Positions 46,994 to 56,123 of a stretch of 64,000 nt of DNA are shown in pieces. Origin of the DNA: Gemmatimonadota bacterium. GTDB taxonomy: Bacteria > GCA-2686955. The first letter of the stretch is position 1, and every line of letters starts with the position of its first letter. The position numbers and the translations under genes were made by a program. The notes beneath the pieces are model-generated. The model did no database searches and had not been told where the DNA came from. It saw only the letters and a program-made list of their open reading frames with translations. Where the stretch lies: positions 1-64,000 of the forward strand of contig NYZA01000120.1 in the NCBI GenBank assembly GCA_002686955.1, given 5' to 3'.

Positions 46994-49963
46994 CTAAAGG
47001 ATCCCCGGCTTGCCCTGCGCGAAGCGGCGAAATCCCGTTGCCAACAGATCGATGTGTTCGATCTCCTCCGCCTCGAGCTCCTGGTAGAGCGTAAATGCGG
47101 GAGAGTCGGGGTCAAGCTTCTCGCGTTCTTGGGCGAAGAAGTCTCGTGCCCTCTCTTCCAGATGGATCGCCAGTTTCAGCACATCGATGCCGTCGTTCAG
47201 CGGCTCATCGAAACCGGAGTAGACGGCGACCTGAGCAGCTGTCATTCGTGCGCCTTCGACCCTCTCGGGCGGATCGACATGGTAGCGAAGCGCCAAGGTC
47301 TCCGCGTGCTCGCGCTCCATGACGGCCAGACGCCTGAACAGCTCTCCGAGCTCCGCGTCGTCGACCTCGTCGGCATGGCTCTCATAGAAGGCGGCCGCAC
47401 CCAGCTCGATCTCGAAGGCCTGCCGGATCGCCTTCATCGCGTCTGCGTCGGTCGCCTCGGCGCGCTCGTGCTCTTCTTCGACCGACATCGCGCCTCCGCA
47501 GACCGGGCAGAGACCGAAGGGGAATGCGAAGCCCTCATAGACTTTCTTGCAGCTCTCGCAGTGCCAGGTCAGCTCGGTCTCGGCGCAGCAGACATAGGTT
47601 TCGCGCCCCTCGAGTGGGCGGTGACACCGACTGCATACGAACGACATTTTGCTCTCATCGACCACATCGGCGTCTTCCAGCTCCGGAGCGTGCCATTCCC
47701 AGCGCTCGAGGTACTCGGCGATCGCCGCGGCTGCTCGGCGCCCGGCTCCCATCGCCAGAATTACCGTGGCTCCTCCGGTCACGATATCGCCGCCCGCGAA
47801 CACACCTTCGATATTGGTGGCCTGCGTTTCAGGATCGGCGACGATGTAGCCGTTGCCTCTTGTATTCAAGTTGGGCGTGGATTGGGCGATGATCGGATTG
47901 GCTCGCGTGCCGAGCGCATAGATCACCGTGTCGCACTCGATCGTCTCGATCTCGTCTTCGACCGCCCGCGGGCGCCGGCGGCCGGAATCGTCCGGCTCAC
48001 CGAGCTCCATTACCTGGCAACGCATGGCCCGTACATCTCCCCCGTCTTCCGTTACGATCTCGATCGGACTGCGCAGCCAATGGAAGTGGATCCCCTCTTC
48101 CTCTGCGTGGCGCAGCTCCTCCAGGCGCGCGGGTACCTCCGCCTCGGTTCGACGGTAGACGCAGTGAACCGACTTCGCCCCCAGGCGCCGCGCGACCCGC
48201 AGGCAGTCCATCGCCGTATTCCCGGCGCCGATCACCACCACGCGAGGCCCCATCGCCACCGGAGTGTCTTCCAGCGGGAACTGGTCGCCTCGCATCAGAT
48301 TGACGCGCGTCAGAAACTCGTTCGCGCTGTAGACCTGCCCCGCGAATTCGCCGGGGATGCCGAGGAATACCGGGAATCCGGCGCCGGTCGCGATGAACAC
48401 GGCGTCGTAGCCCATCTCGCCACGGAGCTGCGCGATGGAGAAGGTCTTGCCAACGATCTTGTTGAGCTCGATCTTCACGCCGGCTCGCTCCAGGCAGCCC
48501 AGCTCCTGCGCGATCACACGCCGGGGGAGCCGGAACGCCGGGATTCCGTACGAGAGCACCCCCCCCGCCACGTGGAGCGCTTCGAAAATCGTCACCTCCG
48601 CCCCTCTTCGCGTCAGATCGGCGGCGCAGGCGAGGCCACCCGGTCCCGATCCGACGATCGCCACCCGACCGGTCGATCTCCGGTGCTCCCCCGAGCATTT
48701 CAGGGGGCCCGCCGCATGGTCACCGACGAAACGCTCCAGCCGCCCGATCGCCACGGGCTCGACCTTCTTGCCGATGATGCACTGCGCCTCGCACTGGCTC
48801 TCCTGGGGGCAAACCCGCCCGCAGATCGACGGGAAGACATTCGCTTCTCGAATCACCGACAAGGCCCCGTCGATGTCTCGCACGACCACGTGGCGGATGA
48901 ACCTGGGGATGTCGATCGAAACCGGGCAGCCGGCGACGCAGAGGGGGCGCACGCACTGAATGCAACGCTCCGCCTCGGTCACGGCGTCGGCCATGCCGTA
49001 GCCGAGGTTCACCTCCTGAAAGCTGGAGACCCGTTCTGCGGCGGGCCGTTCGGGCATCGGAATCGCCTTGGGAGGCAGGTCCTTGATCTTCTTGTAGTTC
49101 CGTTTTTCATGCCGGAAGAGCTCGGTCTCGATATTGCAAATCCGCGCGTAGTCCTCCTCCGCGTGTTGCTCGTGTCGTTTGAAGCGCTGCTGCCGGAGCA
49201 TCAGCTCTTCGAAATCGACCACGTGGGCGTCGAACTCGGGGCCGTCGACACAGGCGAAACGCACTTCGTTATCGACGGTTACACGGCAGGAGCCGCACAT
49301 TCCGGTCCCATCGACCATGATCGCGTTGAGGCTCACGACCGTTCGTATGCCGCTCTCGCGCGTGACCTCGGCGCAGGCCCGCATCATTGGCAGGGGGCCG
49401 ACCGCCACCACCAGATCGGGTGGAGTTTCGGCGGAGATGACGTCGTGGAGCGCTTCGGTAACGAAGCCGGAGCGGCCGTACGATCCGTCGTCGGTGCAGA
49501 CGATCAGTTCATCGCTGTGCGGGCCGAATCGATCTTCCCAGAAAACCAGGTCCTTCGAGCGGAATCCGATTATTGAGGTCGTCCGATTCCCCGCTTCGTG
49601 GAACGCGCGGAGTTGGGGGAAGATCGGTGCCACGCCCAGTCCCCCACCCACCAGGACCACATGCCCGACCTTCTCGATCTCACTCGCAAGTCCCAAGGGT
49701 CCGGCGAAGTCGGCCACCGTGCTTCCGGCATTGTAGTCATTGAGCATCTTTCGCGTGCTCTTGCCCACGGCCTGAACGACGATCGTAATCGTGCCCGCCT
49801 GCTCGTCATAGTCGGCGATTGTGAGGGGAATCCGCTCGCCGCCCTCGTCGAGACGGACGATCACGAACTGCCCGGGCAGCGCCGATCGGGCGACATCGGG
49901 AGCATGCACGAGCCAGCGGAAAGTCGTGTCGGAGAATTGTTCTTTTTCGAGAATCTGGTACAT
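46994..49963 (-). CDS. Fused FNR-like NAD-binding module, GltD/NfnB-like flavoprotein, zinc ribbons and rubrerythrin-like domain
   Basis: ALPGQFVIVRLDEGGERIPLTIAD; CGSCRVTVDNEVRFACVDGPEFDAH; CVRPLCVAGCPVSIDIP; VAIVGSGPGGLACAADL; CSRCHRPL...CPVCGG; ExxH diiron motifs MEREHAE and EAEEIEH. Confidence 0.88.
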   Translation of the reverse strand: MYQILEKEQFSDTTFRWLVHAPDVARSALPGQFVIVRLDEGGERIPLTIADYDEQAGTITIVVQAVGKSTRKMLNDYNAGSTVADFAGPLGLASEIEKVGHVVLVGGGLGVAPIFPQLRAFHEAGNRTTSIIGFRSKDLVFWEDRFGPHSDELIVCTDDGSYGRSGFVTEALHDVISAETPPDLVVAVGPLPMMRACAEVTRESGIRTVVSLNAIMVDGTGMCGSCRVTVDNEVRFACVDGPEFDAHVVDFEELMLRQQRFKRHEQHAEEDYARICNIETELFRHEKRNYKKIKDLPPKAIPMPERPAAERVSSFQEVNLGYGMADAVTEAERCIQCVRPLCVAGCPVSIDIPRFIRHVVVRDIDGALSVIREANVFPSICGRVCPQESQCEAQCIIGKKVEPVAIGRLERFVGDHAAGPLKCSGEHRRSTGRVAIVGSGPGGLACAADLTRRGAEVTIFEALHVAGGVLSYGIPAFRLPRRVIAQELGCLERAGVKIELNKIVGKTFSIAQLRGEMGYDAVFIATGAGFPVFLGIPGEFAGQVYSANEFLTRVNLMRGDQFPLEDTPVAMGPRVVVIGAGNTAMDCLRVARRLGAKSVHCVYRRTEAEVPARLEELRHAEEEGIHFHWLRSPIEIVTEDGGDVRAMRCQVMELGEPDDSGRRRPRAVEDEIETIECDTVIYALGTRANPIIAQSTPNLNTRGNGYIVADPETQATNIEGVFAGGDIVTGGATVILAMGAGRRAAAAIAEYLERWEWHAPELEDADVVDESKMSFVCSRCHRPLEGRETYVCCAETELTWHCESCKKVYEGFAFPFGLCPVCGGAMSVEEEHERAEATDADAMKAIRQAFEIELGAAAFYESHADEVDDAELGELFRRLAVMEREHAETLALRYHVDPPERVEGARMTAAQVAVYSGFDEPLNDGIDVLKLAIHLEERARDFFAQEREKLDPDSPAFTLYQELEAEEIEHIDLLATGFRRFAQGKPGIL

Positions 49964-50422
49964 GGCGAATCGAGACCGCGTGCGTGGAATCTGCATGGGG
50001 GCCAGCTTCGTCTCGAAGCGTAGGAGCGAGCTCCAAAACCGCAAGCTAGCATGAGTCGACCCAGTCCCGAGGTCTCGATTCACCTCGCGTCCGTGGGCAA
50101 ATCCCCCGACGGGTCGGCCGATCTGAGCGATTCCGCCCGCATGGCCCCGCGCGCGGCCGCCGCTCGGCTCTCGCCGTGATGGCCCGCCATCCCTCTTAAT
50201 CGCTTGCTACGCGGTTGTTTCTGCTGTCAACGCCTCATCACCGATTCGATGGCATAGCGCTTGCCAGCAAACCGGTGTTGTCCCCCAAGAAGTACCTTCG
50301 CGCGAGTTTTCGGTCCCTCCCCTTCGAAATTGCGGCCGTTCCCCCAAGCCCCCAACGCAGTGGCGGTCGCGCCGAGTGCGCGATGCAAGTTGCGCCGCTT
50401 CGACGGCGAATAGGAGATCTCG

Positions 50423-50902
50423 ATGAGAAAGAAGACCGCACTAGCGGCGGCGGTGACCGGGCTTCTCGCCCTTTCGACCGCGTCGAACGCAACCGTGCTG
50501 ATCAAGAAGACGCTGGTGGATCTGGCCGGTGATGCCGATCTGATCCTCTCGGGAACGGTTACGGAGGTTTGGTCGGAGCAGGACGGAGCGTCGATAAGCA
50601 CCTACGCGGACGTCCAAGTCATCGACCTGCTCAAGGGTGCAAGCGAGTCCGAGATCGTCACCGTCAAAGTGCCGGGGGGCGCGGTCGGCGACCTCTCCAT
50701 GGCGGTCCCGGGAACGCCGGAGCTCAGCGAGAATCAAGAGGTCTATCTCTTCCTGAAAAATGAGATGGGCACGCTCACCAACGTCGTTGGGTGGGCTCAG
50801 GGCGCCTTCCACGTCGAAGACGGTGTCGTCCTCGAAGTGGGAGTTCCCCAGCGAGCCTTCGAGCGTCGAGTCGAAGCCATTCTCGGCAGTGCAGCCAACT
50901 AG
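50423..50902 (+). CDS. Small secreted protein paired with matrixin
   Basis: Signal peptide, DLILSGTVTEV, VIDLLKGASESEIVTVKVPGGAVGD. Confidence 0.65.
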   Translation: MRKKTALAAAVTGLLALSTASNATVLIKKTLVDLAGDADLILSGTVTEVWSEQDGASISTYADVQVIDLLKGASESEIVTVKVPGGAVGDLSMAVPGTPELSENQEVYLFLKNEMGTLTNVVGWAQGAFHVEDGVVLEVGVPQRAFERRVEAILGSAAN

Positions 50903-50927
50903 CACCTGAAATAGGAGGTTCGAAGCG

Positions 50928-51488
50928 ATGCGAAGCACCACGACAATCATGACTTTGGCCGCACTGGCGTTCTCGGCGTCCACAGCCACGGCGTATACGT
51001 TTTGGGGCACCAAGGACGGCAATGGGCGGATGGACTGCTCCGCCAACACCGGCTACCAGAGCGGCGAGTACTCTGCGATCGAGCGCGGAGCCATCTCCTG
51101 GATCAACGTCTCCTGCTCCTCATTCCAGTTTCGCAGGGATTCTCCCCTCTTGATCAACCGAACGGTCCCGAGGCGCGATGGAAGCAACCACATCATCTTC
51201 GGCGACGCCGACGGCGCGCTGGCCGTTACCTGGTTGATGAACAATTCCTCGAGTCGCGAATGCGACATGATCTTGGAGAACAACATCAACTGGAACAACG
51301 GGCCCGGACCCTCGGGCTGGAACCAGTACGACCTCGAAGGTGTTGCCTGCCACGAGTTCGGCCATTTCCTCGGGCTTGGTCACTCCAACACAGCCGCCGC
51401 GACGATGTACTACGCGATCGGTTCTGGCGACGACTCCAAGCGCTCGCTCCACAGCGACGATCAGAACGGAGTCTGCGCTCTGTACTAG
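50928..51488 (+). CDS. Matrixin-type (M10-like) zinc metalloprotease
   Basis: Signal peptide; HEFGHFLGLGH followed by Met-turn TMYYA. Confidence 0.88.
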   Translation: MRSTTTIMTLAALAFSASTATAYTFWGTKDGNGRMDCSANTGYQSGEYSAIERGAISWINVSCSSFQFRRDSPLLINRTVPRRDGSNHIIFGDADGALAVTWLMNNSSSRECDMILENNINWNNGPGPSGWNQYDLEGVACHEFGHFLGLGHSNTAAATMYYAIGSGDDSKRSLHSDDQNGVCALY

Positions 51489-51513
51489 ACTGGATCTCCG
51501 AAGCACCACCCCG

Positions 51514-51554
51514 ATCGGCCCGGTTCCCCTCACGAGAGACGGAACCGGGCCGAT
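51514..51554 (+). terminator. Intrinsic terminator-like hairpin after matrixin gene
   Basis: 14-bp perfect stem ATCGGCCCGGTTCC/GGAACCGGGCCGAT, 13-nt loop, followed by TCCATTTCCC. Confidence 0.6.
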
Positions 51555-51647
51555 TCCATTTCCCGCCGTTGCGTCGGTCGACATCGACTACGATTCGCTC
51601 TTCCCCGCGAACCCGAATCTCAGGCTTTCGACCAGGTAAGGTGATCG

Positions 51648-53591
51648 ATGTGGGGCAGGATTGCGGTCACGTTTTTTCTGGTGGCCGAGGTGCTGGTGTT
51701 CCTTCCCCAGCATTACAGCCCGGTGCATATCAAGTCGGTGCTCTTCCACATCGGTGCACTCGTCGTGGCCGGTGCTTTGGTGATTCGGCCCATGCGTTGG
51801 CCGGCATCGCTCGATCGTATCGGGCTCGCCGGCGCTTTGCTCGTGCTCTGGAGTGCGCTTTCGGTCGTATGGGCCTCTGATCATCGGATCGCGCTGGAGG
51901 CGACCGGCGATCTCGCGGCGCGGGCCACCTGGGCCGCCGGGGGTGCCATCCTTTTCGCGGCTTGGGGATCGAGAGTCGGCTCCCGCGTGTTCGACGGCCT
52001 GCTGGCCGCAACCGTGCTCGCCGCCGTCTACGGATTCGCTCAGCACCTCGGCTTCGACATCGTCGAGTATCGCGAACTGCCGTCCACACCGCGGGGGACA
52101 CTCGGCAATCCGAACTTCCTCGCGGGACTTCTCGTATTGGTGCTGCCCTTGGCGATCGTGCGTCTGATCGAGCTCCGAGAGGCATCCAGGTCAGGGGCGG
52201 ACGGGAACCTCGGCGTGTTCTTCGGGGTCGTGAGTGTGGTCGTGCTAGCGGCGGCACTGCTCACCAGTGGCACGACCGGGGCGATCCTCGCGGCGGGGCT
52301 CACCGCTCTCGCCTGGGCTGGCTGCTACCGCGCCGGCCGCGGCCTTCGGCTAGTGGGCGGCGTCCCGCTCGTGGCGATCTCAGCCTGGTTGCTCTTCGAG
52401 ATCGTGATGGCTCTGCAAACGGCTCCGAGCGAGTTGGAAGGCCTGGCTGGACGGATTCGAGCCGGGACCACCGAGACCCGGTTGGCGATCTGGGCGGGAT
52501 CGGTGTCGGCCTTTCTCTCAGCCCCGGTCCTGGGTGTGGGCGCCGGCGGGTTTCCGGTCGCATTCGCGCTCCATCGTCCATGGGATTATCCACTCCGGGC
52601 GGTCAGTCTGAATACTCGCCATGCACACGACGAGCCGCTGGAGTTGGCGGTCGAGCTGGGCGTCATCGGGCTCGTGCTCGCCGCCTTGCTCGTGGCGGCG
52701 GCGGCGCGGGTCGCCTGGCGCGCCGGCAGCGATGTCCGCTCTGACCGGGATGCGCGGATCGGCCTGGCGGCGATTTTTGGTGTCGGAGGGCTTCTTCTGC
52801 ACGGCTTGGTCGAAGTGGTCACACGGTGGACGGTGCCTGGTGCTTTGGCTTGGCTCGTTGGGGGGATGGGACTGGGGCTCATGCAGCGTTCGACCTCGCG
52901 CGAGGCGCGGACTTCCCCCGGGGCCTCAATGGAGTCGCTGGCGGCCGCGGGGCTCTTCCTGCTGATCATTCCCGCGGCCTGGGGAAGTGTGCGTGATCTC
53001 CGGATCCAGGCCGATCTCAACCGAGGCGAGCAGGCGCTCTACTCTCAGAGGCTAGATGCGGCACGCGCCTCGCTCGAGAGGGTAGTGGAGCATTCCCCTC
53101 GAGATCTGGAGGGTCTGTACAAGCTCGCTTTCGTGGAGCAGGAGGCCGGCCGATTCGCCGATGCACTCGATCTGTACGATCGGATCGGCTCGATCTCTCC
53201 CGAGTTCTCCGAGATCCATCTGAATCGCGGCGTCTCCCATCTGCGCCTCGGAAACCATGTAGCCGCGATGACCGAGCTCGAAAAGCACCACAATCGATCG
53301 TGTTCCGACATTGCCCTTTTCTATGCCGCGAGAATCGCACTGTCACTGGGGGATCCAACCCGAGCCCGCGCCCATCTCGAGGAGCTCCGCCGATTGCAGC
53401 GTATCTATCCAGCGGGCAGAATGCCGATCGGTTGGAAGCCATTCCTTCGCCGCATCGAGCCCACGCACCTCGACGCACTCGAGGACGCGTTGGATTACGC
53501 CCCGAGTATTCCGCAAGGCCGATCACTGGGAGTGCGGGGAGGGTCGAACACCGGGCCCCACCTGACCGTTCCCGGAAGCGGCGACCATTGA
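51648..53591 (+). CDS. O-antigen ligase-like polytopic protein with C-terminal TPRs
   Basis: Many TM segments, GTLGNPNFLAGLLVLVLPL, RHAHDEPLELAVELGVIGL, C-terminal TPR-like repeats. Confidence 0.8.
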   Translation: MWGRIAVTFFLVAEVLVFLPQHYSPVHIKSVLFHIGALVVAGALVIRPMRWPASLDRIGLAGALLVLWSALSVVWASDHRIALEATGDLAARATWAAGGAILFAAWGSRVGSRVFDGLLAATVLAAVYGFAQHLGFDIVEYRELPSTPRGTLGNPNFLAGLLVLVLPLAIVRLIELREASRSGADGNLGVFFGVVSVVVLAAALLTSGTTGAILAAGLTALAWAGCYRAGRGLRLVGGVPLVAISAWLLFEIVMALQTAPSELEGLAGRIRAGTTETRLAIWAGSVSAFLSAPVLGVGAGGFPVAFALHRPWDYPLRAVSLNTRHAHDEPLELAVELGVIGLVLAALLVAAAARVAWRAGSDVRSDRDARIGLAAIFGVGGLLLHGLVEVVTRWTVPGALAWLVGGMGLGLMQRSTSREARTSPGASMESLAAAGLFLLIIPAAWGSVRDLRIQADLNRGEQALYSQRLDAARASLERVVEHSPRDLEGLYKLAFVEQEAGRFADALDLYDRIGSISPEFSEIHLNRGVSHLRLGNHVAAMTELEKHHNRSCSDIALFYAARIALSLGDPTRARAHLEELRRLQRIYPAGRMPIGWKPFLRRIEPTHLDALEDALDYAPSIPQGRSLGVRGGSNTGPHLTVPGSGDH

Positions 53592-55250
53592 TCTGCCTTT
53601 CCCTTGCACGAGTGTCGCATACCGATCCGCTTTCAACTCGTCGAAGCGCTCACTCTCCCCGCCCGTCCACCTGACCTCCACCGACACGATCTCAGCGTCG
53701 TCGCCGAGGCCGAAGTGCATCCTTGGGTCGTTGCTCGATAGGTAGCTCGTTGCCCATTGGTTGACGGCGACTTGTGTCCGAGATTCGGATTGCACCGTGA
53801 CCTTGGCCCCGATCGCCGACCCGGGGCCCGATGTGCCGACGAGGCTGAATCCGATCCAGTGTCGCCGATTGCCGCCATCGTTCCTCAAAAGTGTGGCGGT
53901 CGCTTGTAGATCGACATGTGAAACTATGATGTCGAGATCGCCATCGTCATCATAGTCCCAAACCGCGGCGGATCGGCCGGATCGTTTCGACCTGAAGTAG
54001 TCGCTGACAGCGGGTCCGCTGTTCTCGAAATGACCCAGACCGTCGTTCTCCAGGAGCAACGGGGGCTGCAGAACGAGCTCCTCGGCTGTTCCATTGGTCG
54101 CGAAGAGATCGAGATCGCCGTCGTTGTCGTAGTCGAAGAGCGCGGCACCCCACTGCCCTTTGCCGCGAAACAGATCGGCTACACCGCTGCTCGCGGTGAT
54201 GTCTTCGAAGGTACCGTCGCCGAGGCTGCGGTAGAGAGCGCCGTATCGAAGATCGGTAACGAGCAGATCGATCAGGCCATCTCCGTCGATGTCGCCGACC
54301 GTTCCGTGCATCGAACCGGTCGGCTCCCCACGGTCGTTCGCGGCAACACCCGCGCTTTCCGCCACCTCGGAGAAATGGTCGTTGCCTTCGTTGCGGAACA
54401 AGAAGTTCGGCTGATGGTCGTTGCCCTGGAAAAGATCGAGATCGCCATCATCGTCGTAGTCGAAAAGCGTGAGCCCCATACACTTCGACCGCGGATAGTG
54501 GAATCCCAGCGCCTCGGTTGCATCTACGAAACGACCGTCTGGGCGCCGGCGGTAGAAGATCGAGGGTTGCCCATCGTACTCGTTTGGGTGAGGCATCATA
54601 TCGGGAGCCGTGGGGGAAAGGTACTCGGGGTCGAAGGCGAGGAAGTTCCCGAGCATGAGATCCAACAACCCGTCCCGGTTCTGATCCCAGAAAGAAACGC
54701 CGACACTCCACTTGGTGAACCCGTTCAGCCGGCTGGGGCCCCGGAGCCCGAGCTCGTCGGTCGCATCTCGAAACAGACCGGTTCCATCGTTTTCGTAGAA
54801 GATGTTGGGGCCGTAATTGAGCAGATAAAGATCGATGTCGCCATCAGCATCGTAATCGATCGCACCCGCAGCCATGCTCCAATGTCCGTCATCGACGCCG
54901 CAGGTCTCAGCGACTTCAGTGAAGGTGCCGTCACCATTGTTCCGGTATAGGGAGTTGGCCATATTCGAATTCAGTCGACCGTAGGCATCGCTAATCCCTT
55001 CGAGAAAGGTCCCATTCAGCATGTACAGATCCATATCTCCGTCGCCGTCATGGTCGAATACAGTGATTCCGGAACCGCTGCTTTCCAAGATGTTCTCGTA
55101 GGTCGTATCGCCGAATGTGTAACGGAAATCGATCCCCGCTTCGAGAGTTGCATCGTTGAAGGTGAGATGCGCGGACTCGCCGCACGCGGATACGAGAAAT
55201 GCCATCGGCGCCAGCGCGGGTCGGCGAAACCGGCCGAAATACCTACCCAT
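53523..55250 (-). CDS. FG-GAP/VCBS repeat protein with ASPIC/UnbV C-terminal domain (CRTAC1-like)
   Basis: Repeated DxDxDGxxDL motifs; GAKVTVQSESRTQVAVNQWATSYLSSNDPRMHFGLG; lipoprotein-like signal. Confidence 0.88.
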   Translation of the reverse strand: MGRYFGRFRRPALAPMAFLVSACGESAHLTFNDATLEAGIDFRYTFGDTTYENILESSGSGITVFDHDGDGDMDLYMLNGTFLEGISDAYGRLNSNMANSLYRNNGDGTFTEVAETCGVDDGHWSMAAGAIDYDADGDIDLYLLNYGPNIFYENDGTGLFRDATDELGLRGPSRLNGFTKWSVGVSFWDQNRDGLLDLMLGNFLAFDPEYLSPTAPDMMPHPNEYDGQPSIFYRRRPDGRFVDATEALGFHYPRSKCMGLTLFDYDDDGDLDLFQGNDHQPNFLFRNEGNDHFSEVAESAGVAANDRGEPTGSMHGTVGDIDGDGLIDLLVTDLRYGALYRSLGDGTFEDITASSGVADLFRGKGQWGAALFDYDNDGDLDLFATNGTAEELVLQPPLLLENDGLGHFENSGPAVSDYFRSKRSGRSAAVWDYDDDGDLDIIVSHVDLQATATLLRNDGGNRRHWIGFSLVGTSGPGSAIGAKVTVQSESRTQVAVNQWATSYLSSNDPRMHFGLGDDAEIVSVEVRWTGGESERFDELKADRYATLVQGKGRSMVAASGNGQVGPGVRPSPHSQ

Positions 55251-55254
55251 GATC

Positions 55255-55986
55255 TCAGCGCTCGAAAACGAGGAAGTGCTGGTAGGGAAGAACATCTACA
55301 TGGTCACTGACCAGGCGAAATCCCGCGCCGTTCATCAGTCGCAGGATCTCGGGTCGGGAGATCTTCATGGCTTCGGGAGGCCCCTGTGGAAGCTCTCCCT
55401 CGCGAAACTCGATCAGCGCGATCTTCGCGCCGGGCCGGAGCGCGCCCTGAAGTCGCTTCAGCCACGCGCTTTGTTCTTGCACGTGGTGCAAGACATCGCA
55501 GACGAAGACCAGATCGGTGCCCTCTGGGACGCTGGGATCGTCCAGAGCAGTGAGCACCGACTCGATATTCGAGACCTGGGTCGTAAGTGCTTTGTGGTGG
55601 ATATGCCGGATCATTTCGGGCTCGATATCGATCGCCCACACCTTGCCTTTGGGTACGGCCGCGGCTAGGCGGAAGGAGAAGTAGCCCGATCCAGCGCCCA
55701 GGTTGGCGATCGTCTCGTTCCCTGAAAGAGCCAGCGCTTCGACGACCGAATCCGGCTTCTGCCATTCCGCACGATCGGGCCGTTCCAGGAATTCGATGTA
55801 AGTCTCCACTTCGGCGAAGGGCCGAAGGGCGTGCGGATCGACTCCATGCTTTCGCAGAGGGCAATCGATCGCAGGTTTCGTCGCGTGTGGCGCCGCTTTT
55901 TCGTCGATCGCGAAGGCGTTCGCCCCGGTGAGACAGATCAGGATCGCCACAATCGATCCGAAACTGGAGATCTTAGGGGAGTTCAT
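55255..55986 (-). CDS. SAM-dependent methyltransferase with predicted signal peptide
   Basis: IANLGAGSGYFSFRLA, VWAIDIEPEM, DVLHHVQ; hydrophobic N-terminus ending ANAFA. Confidence 0.8.
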   Translation of the reverse strand: MNSPKISSFGSIVAILICLTGANAFAIDEKAAPHATKPAIDCPLRKHGVDPHALRPFAEVETYIEFLERPDRAEWQKPDSVVEALALSGNETIANLGAGSGYFSFRLAAAVPKGKVWAIDIEPEMIRHIHHKALTTQVSNIESVLTALDDPSVPEGTDLVFVCDVLHHVQEQSAWLKRLQGALRPGAKIALIEFREGELPQGPPEAMKISRPEILRLMNGAGFRLVSDHVDVLPYQHFLVFER

Positions 55987-56123
55987 TCAGGGAGGGTGCT
56001 CCGACTTTGGATTCGCTGACTATCAACCGCCGGTGGCTCGCGGCGGCGAGGTCCCGTCATCCTATCGCGAACCGGGCCTCGGTTCCGTGTGGATATCGGT
56101 TAGGGAGTGTGGGGCAAGAGCAC

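Noticed and set aside
47054-49576. 840-aa plus-strand ORF
   Set aside because: Lies entirely antisense to the well-supported Nfn-like fusion; composition and lack of motifs fit a mirror ORF in high-GC coding DNA
53523-55250. Periodic GAT/GAC-rich repeats in the FG-GAP gene
   Set aside because: Explained by repeated DxDxDGxxD calcium-binding protein repeats, not a DNA-level repeat
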